Assembly (NCBI GenBank): GCA_900068845.1
Contig: CEFQ01000098.1
Location: 65,158 to 129,157 of the forward strand
Direction of reading: 5' to 3'
DNA length: 64,000 nucleotides
Origin: Enterobacter ludwigii
GTDB taxonomy: Bacteria; Pseudomonadota; Gammaproteobacteria; Enterobacterales; Enterobacteriaceae
How positions within the stretch are numbered: the first letter of the stretch is position 1; the number at the start of each line of letters is the position of its first letter. Made by a program: the position numbers and the translations under genes. Below the pieces are notes generated by a model. That model was given only the letters and a program-made list of their open reading frames with translations, had not been told where the DNA came from and did no database searches. This document shows positions 18,721 through 26,925 of the stretch, in pieces.

Positions 18721-18957
18721 TTAGTACTTCTCACCACGGGCGCGGATTTCGGTCAAAACCGTATCGATGCCCTTTTTATCAATAACACGCATACCTTTAG
18801 CAGATACACGCAGAGTAACGAAGCGCTTTTCGCTCTCAACCCAGAAACGGTGAGAGTGCAGGTTCGGCAGGAAACGGCGTTTCGTCGCGTTCATTGCGTG
18901 GGAACGGTTGTTACCCGTTACCGGACGCTTTCCAGTTACCTGGCAGACTCGTGACAT
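18721..18957 (-). CDS. rpmB: 50S ribosomal protein L28
   Basis: A 78-residue L28, the same length as E. coli: MSRVCQVTGKRPVTGNN at the N-terminus and IRARGEKY at the C-terminus. It is the first gene of rpmB-rpmG-mutM. Its leader of about 140 bases from the promoter at 19102-19130 contains short GC-rich inverted repeats. Confidence 0.98.
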   Translation of the reverse strand: MSRVCQVTGKRPVTGNNRSHAMNATKRRFLPNLHSHRFWVESEKRFVTLRVSAKGMRVIDKKGIDTVLTEIRARGEKY

Positions 18958-19101
18958 TTCTATTCTCCAAAAATCAAATCAGCTCGAGCTTTAAAAACTA
19001 GGTTTTGGCCGCCTCGTCAGGCCTTAGCCCGCCCAGGCGAGTTCCATGTGAACCCGCTAAGCTGGCCCAAACGCCAAACCCGAGATTCTCAAAGGTGGCG
19101 T

Positions 19102-19130
19102 AGTATACGCCGCTCAGCCCGAGTGCTCAA
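19102..19130 (-). promoter_or_regulatory. Strong sigma-70 promoter for rpmB
   Basis: On the minus strand TTGAGC (19125-19130) and TATACT (19102-19107) are separated by exactly 17 bases, close to consensus. The direction fits the rpmB-rpmG operon. Confidence 0.8.
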
Positions 19131-19200
19131 GTCCCGAACAGATAAAGATCCCTCTGGATCGCGCAAAAATGCCCTATTTCTGTTCACTTGAATCGATGAA

Positions 19201-19857
19201 TTACAACCAACCGCGCTCAGCGAAAGAGGTAAACTCGCCGTGACCGATCACCAAATGATCAAGTAAACGTATATTGAGCAGGGCGCACGCTTGCGCTACT
19301 TTCCCCGTAATATCACGATCGGCCCGGCTGGGTTCAGCAATTCCCGAAGGGTGATTGTGCGCCAGAATCACTGCCGCCGCGTTAAGCTTGAGTGCTTCGC
19401 GCACGATTTCGCGCGGATGTACCTCCACGCTGGCAATCGACCCCGAAAACATCTTCTGCGCCTGCAGGACACGATGCTGATTATCCAAAAACAGCGCCAT
19501 AAACACTTCGCGCTCCTGATGCGCCAGCACGCTCTGCAGGTAATGGCGCGTCACCTGCGGATTCTCCATAACATTTTCTCGTGCCAGCTGGCTGGCAAAA
19601 AAGCGTCTTCCCAACTCCGCTATCGCATACAGCTGCGTCATCTTGGCGCTGCCCACGCCTTTAATCTGACAAAGTTCCTCCTTACTGGCGCTCATAATGC
19701 GGTACAACGAGCCAAACTCGTTCAGCATCTGCTGCGCCAAAAGCAGCACACTGGTGCCGGTGACGCCGGTGCGCAAAAAAATGGCCAGCAGCTCGGCATC
19801 GCTCAGCACTTCTGCGCCCAATAACATCAGTTTTTCCCGTGGAGCCAGTTCCATCAT
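19201..19857 (-). CDS. radC: RadC family JAB-domain protein
   Basis: A 218-residue UPF0758 protein. The N-terminal half holds a helix-hairpin-helix-like segment (QIKGVGSAKMTQL). The C-terminal JAB/MPN domain carries EVHPREIVREA and the metal-site motif AHNHPSG followed by D. The repair role once assigned in E. coli was not upheld, so the function is open. GGAGG at a good distance precedes ATG 19857; a second ATG follows directly. It diverges from coaBC. Confidence 0.93.
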   Translation of the reverse strand: MMELAPREKLMLLGAEVLSDAELLAIFLRTGVTGTSVLLLAQQMLNEFGSLYRIMSASKEELCQIKGVGSAKMTQLYAIAELGRRFFASQLARENVMENPQVTRHYLQSVLAHQEREVFMALFLDNQHRVLQAQKMFSGSIASVEVHPREIVREALKLNAAAVILAHNHPSGIAEPSRADRDITGKVAQACALLNIRLLDHLVIGHGEFTSFAERGWL

Positions 19858-20042
19858 GACCTTATCCTCCCTGCGTTGCGGCGATTCTGCGCGTCAGCCA
19901 CAGTCAACGCCAGCACGCGATTATTGATTTCAGAGCCGGCTCGCAAAGGCCGCAGGCAGGGAAAAGGCGCGCTGCGGGTTTTGTGATAAAGTTGCCTGCA
20001 TCTGCCGACATTGACGCGGCAATCTGTATTGAGGCGAAGAAC

Positions 20043-21263
20043 ATGATGGGATTAGCCGGAAAGAAAATTCTGCTTGGCGTGAGCGGCGGCATTGCCGCTT
20101 ATAAAGCGCCGGAGCTGGTGCGTCGGCTGCGCGATCGCGGTGCTGATGTACGCGTAATGATGACCGAAGCGGCCAAAGCGTTTATTACGCCGCTGAGCCT
20201 ACAGGCGGTTTCCGGTTATCCGGTATTTGATGATTTACTCGACCCGGCCGCAGAAGCGGCGATGGGCCATATTGAACTGGCAAAATGGGCCGACTTAATT
20301 GTGCTGGCGCCTGCAACTGCCGACCTGATTGCTCGCGTTACGGCTGGTATGGCGAACGATTTAGTCACCACCGCGAGCCTGGCAAGCGCAGCGCCCGTCG
20401 CCATCGTCCCGGCCATGAACCAGCAGATGTATCGCGCATCGATAACCCAAGAGAATCTGCAACGTCTGCATCAGCGCGGCGTGCTGATTTGGGGGCCAGA
20501 CAGCGGCAGCCAGGCGTGCGGCGATATTGGGCCTGGCCGTATGCTCGATCCGCTGGCGATTGTGGCGCACGCGCTGGAATGGGCTGCACCCGTCAACGAT
20601 CTGCAACATCTCAACATTATGATCACCGCCGGTCCCACTCGCGAAGCGCTGGACCCGGTGCGTTATATCAGCAATCACAGCTCGGGTAAGATGGGCTTTG
20701 CGATTGCCGCGGCCGCGGCAAAACGCGGTGCGAAGGTGACGCTGGTTGCCGGTCCGGTGGCGCTGCCAACGCCAGCTGGCGTGCAACGCGTGGACGTCGA
20801 CAGCGCGCTGGAGATGGAAGCGGCGGTGATGGCGCAAATCCAGCAACAACATATTTTCATTGCCAGCGCAGCCGTGGCAGACTACCGGGCGGCTACCATT
20901 GCCGCAGAGAAAATCAAAAAACAGGGTGGCGACGATAGCGTCACGCTGCAGTTGGTGAAGAACCCGGATATTGTCGCAGGCGTAGCGGCGTTGCAGGCAC
21001 ATCGCCCTTATGTTGTGGGGTTTGCTGCCGAAACCCAGAATGTGGAAGAATACGCGCGGCAAAAACGGGTGCGAAAAAACCTGGATCTGATTTGTGCTAA
21101 CGATGTGGCGCAGGCGGGTCAGGGCTTCAATAGCGACACCAATGCTCTTCACCTTTTTTGGCAGGAAGGAGAAAAAGTCTTACCGCTCAGTGATAAGACG
21201 CTCCTTGGCCAACAATTAATAGACGAGATTGTCAGCCGTTATGATGAAAAAAATCGACGTTAA
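20043..21263 (+). CDS. coaBC: Phosphopantothenoylcysteine decarboxylase / phosphopantothenate-cysteine ligase
   Basis: Bifunctional CoA biosynthesis enzyme. The N-terminal CoaC flavoprotein half (about residues 1-190) has LLGVSGGIAAYKAPELV, GHIELAKWAD with its catalytic histidine, and PAMNQQMY. The C-terminal CoaB half has ITAGPTREALDPVRYISNHS and KMGFAIAAAAAKRGA, with KVKK-like KIKKQ and NPDIVAGVA. It has 406 residues, identical in length to E. coli. The frame is open 20 codons upstream; ATG 20043 gives MMGLAGKKILLG and fits family starts. It overlaps dut by 23 bases. Confidence 0.98.
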   Translation: MMGLAGKKILLGVSGGIAAYKAPELVRRLRDRGADVRVMMTEAAKAFITPLSLQAVSGYPVFDDLLDPAAEAAMGHIELAKWADLIVLAPATADLIARVTAGMANDLVTTASLASAAPVAIVPAMNQQMYRASITQENLQRLHQRGVLIWGPDSGSQACGDIGPGRMLDPLAIVAHALEWAAPVNDLQHLNIMITAGPTREALDPVRYISNHSSGKMGFAIAAAAAKRGAKVTLVAGPVALPTPAGVQRVDVDSALEMEAAVMAQIQQQHIFIASAAVADYRAATIAAEKIKKQGGDDSVTLQLVKNPDIVAGVAALQAHRPYVVGFAAETQNVEEYARQKRVRKNLDLICANDVAQAGQGFNSDTNALHLFWQEGEKVLPLSDKTLLGQQLIDEIVSRYDEKNRR

Positions 21264-21699
21264 AATTCTTGATGTACGTGTGGGCAATGAATTTCCGCTG
21301 CCAACTTATGCAACCTCTGGTTCTGCAGGTCTCGATTTACGCGCCTGCCTTGATGGCGCGCTGGAAATCGCACCGGGCATGACCACGCTGGTGCCAACAG
21401 GCCTGGCGATTCACATTGCCGATCCAAGCCTGGCAGCCGTGATATTGCCGCGCTCCGGTCTCGGCCATAAGCATGGCATCGTGCTCGGCAACCTGGTGGG
21501 TTTGATCGACTCCGATTATCAGGGTCAGCTCATGGTTTCGGTCTGGAACCGCGGCCAGGACAGCTTCACGCTGCAGCCCGGCGACCGCTTAGCACAGCTG
21601 GTCTTCGTGCCGGTCGTTCAGGCCGAATTTAATCTGGTGGAAGATTTTGACACCAGCGACCGCGGCGCAGGCGGCTTCGGTCACTCAGGCCGTCAGTAA
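21241..21699 (+). CDS. dut: dUTP diphosphatase
   Basis: Hydrolyses dUTP to dUMP, keeping uracil out of DNA and feeding thymidylate synthesis. It has 152 residues with all five trimeric dUTPase motifs: GSAGLDLRA, PRSGLGHK, GNLVGLIDSDYQG, RGQDSFTLQPGDRLAQL and DRGAGGFGHSGR. ATG 21241 or 21244 both give the family start MKKIDVK. It overlaps the end of coaBC and lies 116 bases before slmA, the same order as in E. coli. Confidence 0.98.
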   Translation: MMKKIDVKILDVRVGNEFPLPTYATSGSAGLDLRACLDGALEIAPGMTTLVPTGLAIHIADPSLAAVILPRSGLGHKHGIVLGNLVGLIDSDYQGQLMVSVWNRGQDSFTLQPGDRLAQLVFVPVVQAEFNLVEDFDTSDRGAGGFGHSGRQ

Positions 21700-21815
21700 C
21701 ACGCAACACTTTTTGCTTAGCCATCTTTTTATTTCTTGTCGCCACAGGCCGCTTTGCTTGTGGCAGATGAGGCAGTATTGCCTGTTTTTGGTGAATTTCA
21801 GGGGTGTTGAAGGTC

Positions 21816-22412
21816 ATGGCAGAAAAAAAAGTCGCGAAACGGAACCGTCGCGAAGAGATTTTGCAGGCGCTAGCGCAGATGCTGGAGTCGGGCGATGGCA
21901 GTCAGCGCATCACCACCGCGAAGCTGGCAGCCAATGTAGGCGTTTCGGAAGCGGCGCTGTATCGCCACTTTCCCAGCAAAACGCGCATGTTCGACAGCCT
22001 GATCGAATTTATTGAAGACAGTCTGATTACCCGCATCAATCTGATCCTGAAAGATGAAAAAGAGACGCTGACGCGACTGCGTTTAATCGTGCAGCTGATT
22101 CTGGGATTTGGTGAGCGTAATCCGGGGCTGACGCGTATTTTGACCGGCCATGCACTGATGTTTGAACAGGATCGCCTGCAAGGGCGTATCAATCAATTGT
22201 TTGAACGCATTGAAGTGCAGCTGCGCCAGGTGATGCGTGAAAAGAAAATGCGCGATGGCGAAGGTTTCCAGAACGACGAAACGCTGCTGGCGAGCCAGTT
22301 ACTGGCATTTTGTGAGGGGTTGTTGTCGCGCTATGTGCGCTCCGAGTTCCGCTTCCGTCCGACCGCAGATTTCGAGAGCCGCTGGCCGCTGATGGCCGCG
22401 CAGTTGGTTTAA
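21816..22412 (+). CDS. slmA: Nucleoid occlusion factor SlmA
   Basis: TetR-family DNA-binding protein that blocks FtsZ assembly over the chromosome. It has 198 residues, the E. coli length. The HTH is ITTAKLAANVGVSEAALYRH at about residues 33-52, and the C-terminal all-helical dimer domain is highly conserved (HALMFEQDRLQGRINQLFER). ATG 21816 follows AAGG; a GTG four codons upstream is unlikely. A REP-like doublet lies directly downstream. Confidence 0.97.
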   Translation: MAEKKVAKRNRREEILQALAQMLESGDGSQRITTAKLAANVGVSEAALYRHFPSKTRMFDSLIEFIEDSLITRINLILKDEKETLTRLRLIVQLILGFGERNPGLTRILTGHALMFEQDRLQGRINQLFERIEVQLRQVMREKKMRDGEGFQNDETLLASQLLAFCEGLLSRYVRSEFRFRPTADFESRWPLMAAQLV

Positions 22413-22419
22413 AATAGCA

Positions 22420-22470
22420 GGTCAGCATGAATGCCGACCCTACAGCGTAGGGTTGCCATTCATGGCAACC
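22420..22470. repeat. REP-like doublet between slmA and pyrE
   Basis: Two inverted copies of a short palindromic element face each other around AGC. Copy 1 on the minus strand (22420-22443) reads GTAGGGTCGGC-ATTCAT-GC; copy 2 on the plus strand (22447-22470) reads GTAGGGTTGCC-ATTCAT-GG. Each folds into a hairpin centred on ATTCAT/ATGAAT and starts with GTAG, the typical head of REP elements. Confidence 0.8.
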
Positions 22471-22499
22471 TCATTACACATCGCGCAATTGCCCGGTCG

Positions 22500-23141
22500 T
22501 TAAATCCCGTACTCTTTGCGATAGGCGCGCACTTTCGCCAGATGATCCGCCATCTCCGGCTTTTCTTCCAGATAATCAATCAGCTCAGCGAGCGTAATAA
22601 TTGCAGTGACTTTGCACTTATAGTCGCGTTCCACTTCCTGAATCGCCGAAATATCGCTGCGTCCACGCTCCTGACGATCCAGCGAAATCAACACACCGGC
22701 TAACGTAGCGTTGTGCGCACTGATAATATCCATTGATTCACGAATCGCGGTGCCAGCGGTGATCACGTCATCCACCAGCATCACTTTGCCTTGCAGTGGG
22801 CTGCCCACCAGTAAGCCGCCTTCGCCGTGATCTTTGGCTTCTTTGCGGTTAAAGCAGTAAGGCACGTCGCGCTCATGATGATCGGCCAGCGCCACCGCGG
22901 TAGTGGTGGCAATCGGGATGCCTTTATAAGCCGGGCCGAACAGAAGGTCGAAATCGACGCCGCCATCCACCAGCGCCTGCGCATAGAAACGGCCCAGCAG
23001 CGCTAAATCGCGACCGGTATTAAACAGTCCAGCGTTAAAGAAATAGGGACTTTTACGACCCGACTTCAGGGTGAACTCACCAAACTTCAGCACCCCTTTG
23101 TTCAGGGCGAATTCAATAAACTGACGCTGCCAGGCTTTCAT
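22500..23141 (-). CDS. pyrE: Orotate phosphoribosyltransferase
   Basis: Makes OMP from orotate and PRPP in pyrimidine synthesis. It has 213 residues. The PRPP-binding motif is VMLVDDVITAGTAIRES at about 120-136; FGPAYKGIPIA and the flexible loop with FNRKEAKDHGEGG are standard. It lies 49 bases after rph with an attenuator between, so its expression should rise when UTP is low. AGGAG precedes ATG 23141. Confidence 0.98.
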   Translation of the reverse strand: MKAWQRQFIEFALNKGVLKFGEFTLKSGRKSPYFFNAGLFNTGRDLALLGRFYAQALVDGGVDFDLLFGPAYKGIPIATTTAVALADHHERDVPYCFNRKEAKDHGEGGLLVGSPLQGKVMLVDDVITAGTAIRESMDIISAHNATLAGVLISLDRQERGRSDISAIQEVERDYKCKVTAIITLAELIDYLEEKPEMADHLAKVRAYRKEYGI

Positions 23142-23151
23142 TTCTTACTCC

Positions 23152-23184
23152 TCAAATAAAGAAAAGGCGACTCTATGGTCGCCT
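23152..23184 (-). promoter_or_regulatory. pyrE attenuator
   Basis: On the minus strand AGGCGAC and GTCGCCT (23165-23171 and 23178-23184) form a hairpin followed by a T-rich tract. The rph stop codon (23191-23193) is only six bases before the stem, so ribosomes finishing rph would block the terminator. This is the UTP-sensing arrangement known for E. coli pyrE. Confidence 0.88.
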
Positions 23185-23190
23185 GTTACA

Positions 23191-23907
23191 TCAATTATTT
23201 AGCGCTGCTTTCTGCGCCTGAATCAACTGCTCAATGCCACCTCGCGCCAGCGCCAGCAGCTGCAGTAACTCGTCGTGGCTGAACGGCTCACCTTCTGCGG
23301 TGCCCTGCACTTCAATCATGCGACCGTCTTCGGTCATCACAACGTTCATGTCAGTTTCGGCTGCGGCATCTTCGACATATTCCAAATCGCACAGCGCTTC
23401 AGCGCCCACGATACCGACGGAAATCGCCGCCACCATGCCTTTCAACGGGCTGGCTTTCAGCTTGCCAGCGGCAACCAGCGCATTCAACGCATCGGCCAGC
23501 GCCACGCAGGCACCGGTAATGGATGCGGTGCGCGTGCCGCCATCCGCCTGAATGACGTCGCAATCCAGCGTGATGGTAAATTCACCCAGTGCTTCCAAAT
23601 CTACTGCCGCGCGCAGTGAACGGGCGATCAGGCGCTGAATCTCCAGCGTACGTCCGCCTTGTTTACCCTTGGCCGCTTCACGCGGCATACGGCTGTGAGT
23701 GGAACGTGGCAGCATGCCATATTCAGCGGTAATCCAGCCTTGACCTTTGCCTTTGAGGAAACGTGGCACGCTCTCTTCGACGGTTGCGGTGCACAGCACT
23801 TTGGTTTCGCCGAACTCAACGAGCACTGAGCCTTCTGCATGTTTGGTGTAGTGACGCGTAATAGTGACGGGACGTGTTTCAGATGCACTACGGCCTGCTG
23901 GACGCAT
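23191..23907 (-). CDS. rph: Ribonuclease PH
   Basis: Phosphorolytic 3' exoribonuclease that trims tRNA 3' ends. It has 238 residues starting MRPAGRSASETRPVTIT, with the PNPase-like core MLPRSTHSRMPREA and the phosphate-site TLDCDVIQADGGTRTASITG. It is full length with no frameshift, unlike the defective allele of E. coli K-12. It doubles as the translated leader for pyrE. Confidence 0.98.
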   Translation of the reverse strand: MRPAGRSASETRPVTITRHYTKHAEGSVLVEFGETKVLCTATVEESVPRFLKGKGQGWITAEYGMLPRSTHSRMPREAAKGKQGGRTLEIQRLIARSLRAAVDLEALGEFTITLDCDVIQADGGTRTASITGACVALADALNALVAAGKLKASPLKGMVAAISVGIVGAEALCDLEYVEDAAAETDMNVVMTEDGRMIEVQGTAEGEPFSHDELLQLLALARGGIEQLIQAQKAALNN

Positions 23908-24024
23908 GGTTTCTCTCCGGCTTGCTTAGGTTTGGCTGCGCATTATACGGACTTCGTGCGCGGCTGTCCCGCCCACGATCGGCACAATTCCGGATGAGTG
24001 GGCGCAATAAAAGAGAGTGACTTT

Positions 24025-24462
24025 TTAAAATGCGACGCATACCAGTGAATCAACTCGCATCACTGATTGCTGGTCAAAGCGCTTTTTGTAGATATCACGC
24101 AATGTGTTGATGCTGTCAGAACTGATGCGATCCGGGTTGTGAGTCAACATCAGCGTTTTACTGTGATCCGTTGCTCGCTTAGCGTGCTCGCCCGGCCGCT
24201 GCACATCAGATACTGATAATCCTTCTTTAAAGCGCGGCGTGACATCATTATCGATAAACTGCTGCCATTCCAGAGTGCTAATGGTACTGCCATCGGGTTT
24301 ATTCATGTCAAACCACAGCGTAGTTTGCATCATGATCTCTCCCGCACCACACACCGCAACAGGCGCAGTATTCGGCGGAATCTGTTTAAACGAGGGTGAC
24401 GGTGTCTGACATCCAGCCAGCAGTAACGTCAATAAAGCAAGCAGAGTCGCAGAGCGCAACAT
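24025..24462 (-). CDS. DUF3574-type lipoprotein
   Basis: A 145-residue predicted lipoprotein. The signal sequence MLRSATLLALLTLLLAGC ends in a lipobox LLAGC with cysteine 18. The mature part resembles DUF3574 proteins (TTLWFDMNKPDG and FIDNDVTPRFKEGLSV), whose function is not known to me. AAGG lies nine bases before ATG 24462; upstream in-frame starts at 24471 and 24498 are less well placed. It has its own transcription unit between rph and yicC, both divergent from each other. Confidence 0.75.
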   Translation of the reverse strand: MLRSATLLALLTLLLAGCQTPSPSFKQIPPNTAPVAVCGAGEIMMQTTLWFDMNKPDGSTISTLEWQQFIDNDVTPRFKEGLSVSDVQRPGEHAKRATDHSKTLMLTHNPDRISSDSINTLRDIYKKRFDQQSVMRVDSLVCVAF

Positions 24463-24619
24463 CACAATCATCCTTATAAGCGAACCAGCGATAAGCATAA
24501 GTGCCTGTTGCTAAAAGCGGTAATTTTTTGTTATTCAAGCTTATGTACGCTTATGCCTGTTAGCGTCGAGCCGGCCTCGCTATACTTCACCCAACATTTC
24601 TGAAAATGAGAAGACGATT

Positions 24620-25483
24620 ATGATCCGCAGTATGACCGCTTACGCCCGCCGCGAAGCCAAAGGCCACTGGGGCAGCGCCGCCTGGGAACTTCGTTCTGTT
24701 AACCAGCGTTATCTGGAAACGTACATCCGTCTGCCGGAGCAATTTCGTGGTCTGGAGCCGGTAATCCGCGAGCGCATCCGTAATCGCCTGACGCGCGGTA
24801 AAATCGAGTGCAATCTGCGTTACGACGCTGATGCCAGCGCGCAAGGCGAACTGCAGCTGAATGAATCGCTGGCTAAACAACTGGTGCAGGCTGCCAATTG
24901 GGTGAAGATGCAGAGCGATGAGGGCGCGATCAACCCGCTGGATATTCTGCGCTGGCCGGGCGTGATGTCCGCACAAGAGCAGGATTTAGACGCCATCAAC
25001 GCCGAACTGCTGGTCGCGCTGGATGGCGCGTTAGATGACTTTATCGAAGCGCGTGAAAGTGAAGGTACTGCGCTGAAGGCGATGATTGAACAGCGCCTGG
25101 AAGGCGTATCGCATGAGGTCAGCAAAGTACGCGCGCAAATGCCAGAAGTGATTAAATGGCAGCGCGAGCGTCTGGTGACCAAGCTGGAAGAAGCCGAAGT
25201 ACAGCTGGAAAATAATCGCCTTGAGCAGGAACTGGTGATGATGGCGCAGCGCACCGATGTATCGGAAGAGCTGGATCGTCTGGATGCGCACGTGAAAGAA
25301 ACCTACAACATCCTGAAAAAGAAAGAAGCCGTTGGCCGCCGCCTCGACTTTATGATGCAGGAGTTCAACCGCGAGTCGAACACGCTGGCTTCAAAATCGA
25401 TTAACGCAGAGATCACCGCATCAGCGATCGAACTGAAAGTGTTAATTGAACAGATGCGTGAGCAGATTCAGAATATCGAGTAA
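24620..25483 (+). CDS. yicC: YicC/YloC family endoribonuclease
   Basis: A 287-residue YicC-family protein. It starts MIRSMTAYARREAKG and ends in the conserved block LDFMMQEFNRESNTLASKS with the acidic metal-site region. E. coli YicC was described as an RNase that assists decay of the sRNA RyhB. A coiled segment is likely at about residues 170-215. TATACT at about 24580 is a possible -10. A GC-rich hairpin follows the stop. Confidence 0.95.
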   Translation: MIRSMTAYARREAKGHWGSAAWELRSVNQRYLETYIRLPEQFRGLEPVIRERIRNRLTRGKIECNLRYDADASAQGELQLNESLAKQLVQAANWVKMQSDEGAINPLDILRWPGVMSAQEQDLDAINAELLVALDGALDDFIEARESEGTALKAMIEQRLEGVSHEVSKVRAQMPEVIKWQRERLVTKLEEAEVQLENNRLEQELVMMAQRTDVSEELDRLDAHVKETYNILKKKEAVGRRLDFMMQEFNRESNTLASKSINAEITASAIELKVLIEQMREQIQNIE

Positions 25484-25908
25484 TATGCTTTTCGAAAAGC
25501 CCGCACTACAGCGGGCTTCTTAAAGTAGGATTGGCTGGCTAAATCGTTGCCGTTTACGCACAAGCTACGCAAGCAAGAACTCTGTTTTTCACGGTTAGCG
25601 TTAAATAAGTGTCAGCAATCATAAAAAATCTTTTCAGAATTGACTTTGAGTGAGCCAATATCCCCGTTAAACCGTATTAAGGTCGGCTATTAACTCACTG
25701 ATAGTAAAGAGAACTCCCTGCCAGATAGCCATTAACACACTAACAGTCGCTTTATCAATGAGTTCTCTTAATCTTAAAGATTGTGGAGATCGCGTTTCTT
25801 TGACGGCACTATTTGTTAATCTACTGGTCGTAATTAGAACAGTTGTACCGCCAGGAACTCATGGACTCTCTTCTTTGTGCGATACATTTTTCCCGACATG
25901 AAGGCGTT
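25484..25908. other. yicC-lpxP intergenic region with hairpins
   Basis: The 425-base gap begins with a terminator-like stem, AAGCCCGC and GCGGGCTT at 25497-25518, with only a short T run after it. Further on, AAGAGAACTC (25707-25716) and GAGTTCTCTT (25760-25769) are perfect inverted arms 43 bases apart, in what is likely the lpxP leader. No small ORF with a good start was found. Confidence 0.6.
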
Positions 25909-26832
25909 ATGACGAAATCCAGGCAGTTCCGCTCAACTCTTCTGCATCCTCGCTATTGGTTTACCTGGTTTGGGCTAGGTGTTCTGTGGCTACTGGTGCA
26001 ACTTCCCTATCCTATTCTGATCCGGCTTGGCGCTGGCGCGGGTAAATTGTCACGTCGTTTCCTGAAGCGCCGCGAGCGCATTACCCGCCGCAACATTGAG
26101 CTGTGCTTCCCCAATATTGATGAAGAGAAGAAAGAAGCGATGATCGCCGGCAACTTCGAATCGTTGGGTATGGCGCTGGCAGAAACCGGCATCGCCTGGT
26201 TCTGGTGTGACGCACGCGTGCGTCGTTATTTCAAAGTGAGCGGACTCGAAAACCTGCAGCATGCTCAAAGCCACCAGCGCGGTGTAATGGTTATCGGCGT
26301 GCATTTCATGTCGTTGGAGCTTGGCGGCCGCATTACGGGTTTATGTCAGCCGATGATGGCGATGTATCGCCCACACAATAATCAGGCGATGGAATGGGCG
26401 CAGACCAAAGGGCGCATGCGTTCAAATAAAGCGATGATCGACCGTCGTGATTTACGTGGCATGGTGCAGGCGCTGAAAAAAGGTGAGGCCGTGTGGTTCG
26501 CACCCGATCAGGACTACGGTCCAAAAGGCAGCGTGTTTGCCCCGCTGTTCGCCGTTAAACAAGCAGCGACCACCAATGGCACTTTTGTGCTCTCTCGGCT
26601 GGCAAAACCCGCGATGCTGACCATCGTGTTGATTCGTAATCAGGATAAGAGTGGTTATCAGCTTATCATTCAGCCAGAACTGGAAAATTATCCCTATGAA
26701 GATGAGGCTGCTGCCGCTGCTTATATGAATCGCGTGATCGAGAAAGAGATTTTGCGCGCGCCTGACCAATATCTGTGGCTGCATCGCCGCTTTAAAACCC
26801 GTCCGCCGGGTGAAGCGTCCCTCTATATCTAA
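25909..26832 (+). CDS. lpxP: Kdo2-lipid IVA palmitoleoyl/lauroyl acyltransferase
   Basis: Late lipid A acyltransferase of the LpxL/LpxP family, inner membrane. It has 307 residues; E. coli LpxP has 306. The N-terminal membrane anchor is LGVLWLLVQLPYPILIRLG. The catalytic motif is VIGVHFMSLELGG (H-x4-E-like), and the C-terminus is LWLHRRFKTRPPGEASLYI, closer to LpxP than LpxL in my memory. ATG 25909 has AAGG upstream; starts at 25843 and 25861 would add an unrelated extension. In E. coli LpxP is cold-induced; the structured leader here might serve such control. Confidence 0.85.
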   Translation: MTKSRQFRSTLLHPRYWFTWFGLGVLWLLVQLPYPILIRLGAGAGKLSRRFLKRRERITRRNIELCFPNIDEEKKEAMIAGNFESLGMALAETGIAWFWCDARVRRYFKVSGLENLQHAQSHQRGVMVIGVHFMSLELGGRITGLCQPMMAMYRPHNNQAMEWAQTKGRMRSNKAMIDRRDLRGMVQALKKGEAVWFAPDQDYGPKGSVFAPLFAVKQAATTNGTFVLSRLAKPAMLTIVLIRNQDKSGYQLIIQPELENYPYEDEAAAAAYMNRVIEKEILRAPDQYLWLHRRFKTRPPGEASLYI

Positions 26833-26925
26833 TCCATTGAAGCAACAAGCATTAGGCTAACGGCTGGCATTCTGTCGGGCATTGATGAATGATAGTCCGC
26901 ACTGTGTAATCACCTGCGGACTATT

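Noticed and set aside
20361..21152. 263-codon frame antisense to coaBC
   Set aside because: It lies wholly inside a conserved essential gene and looks like low-information antisense sequence.
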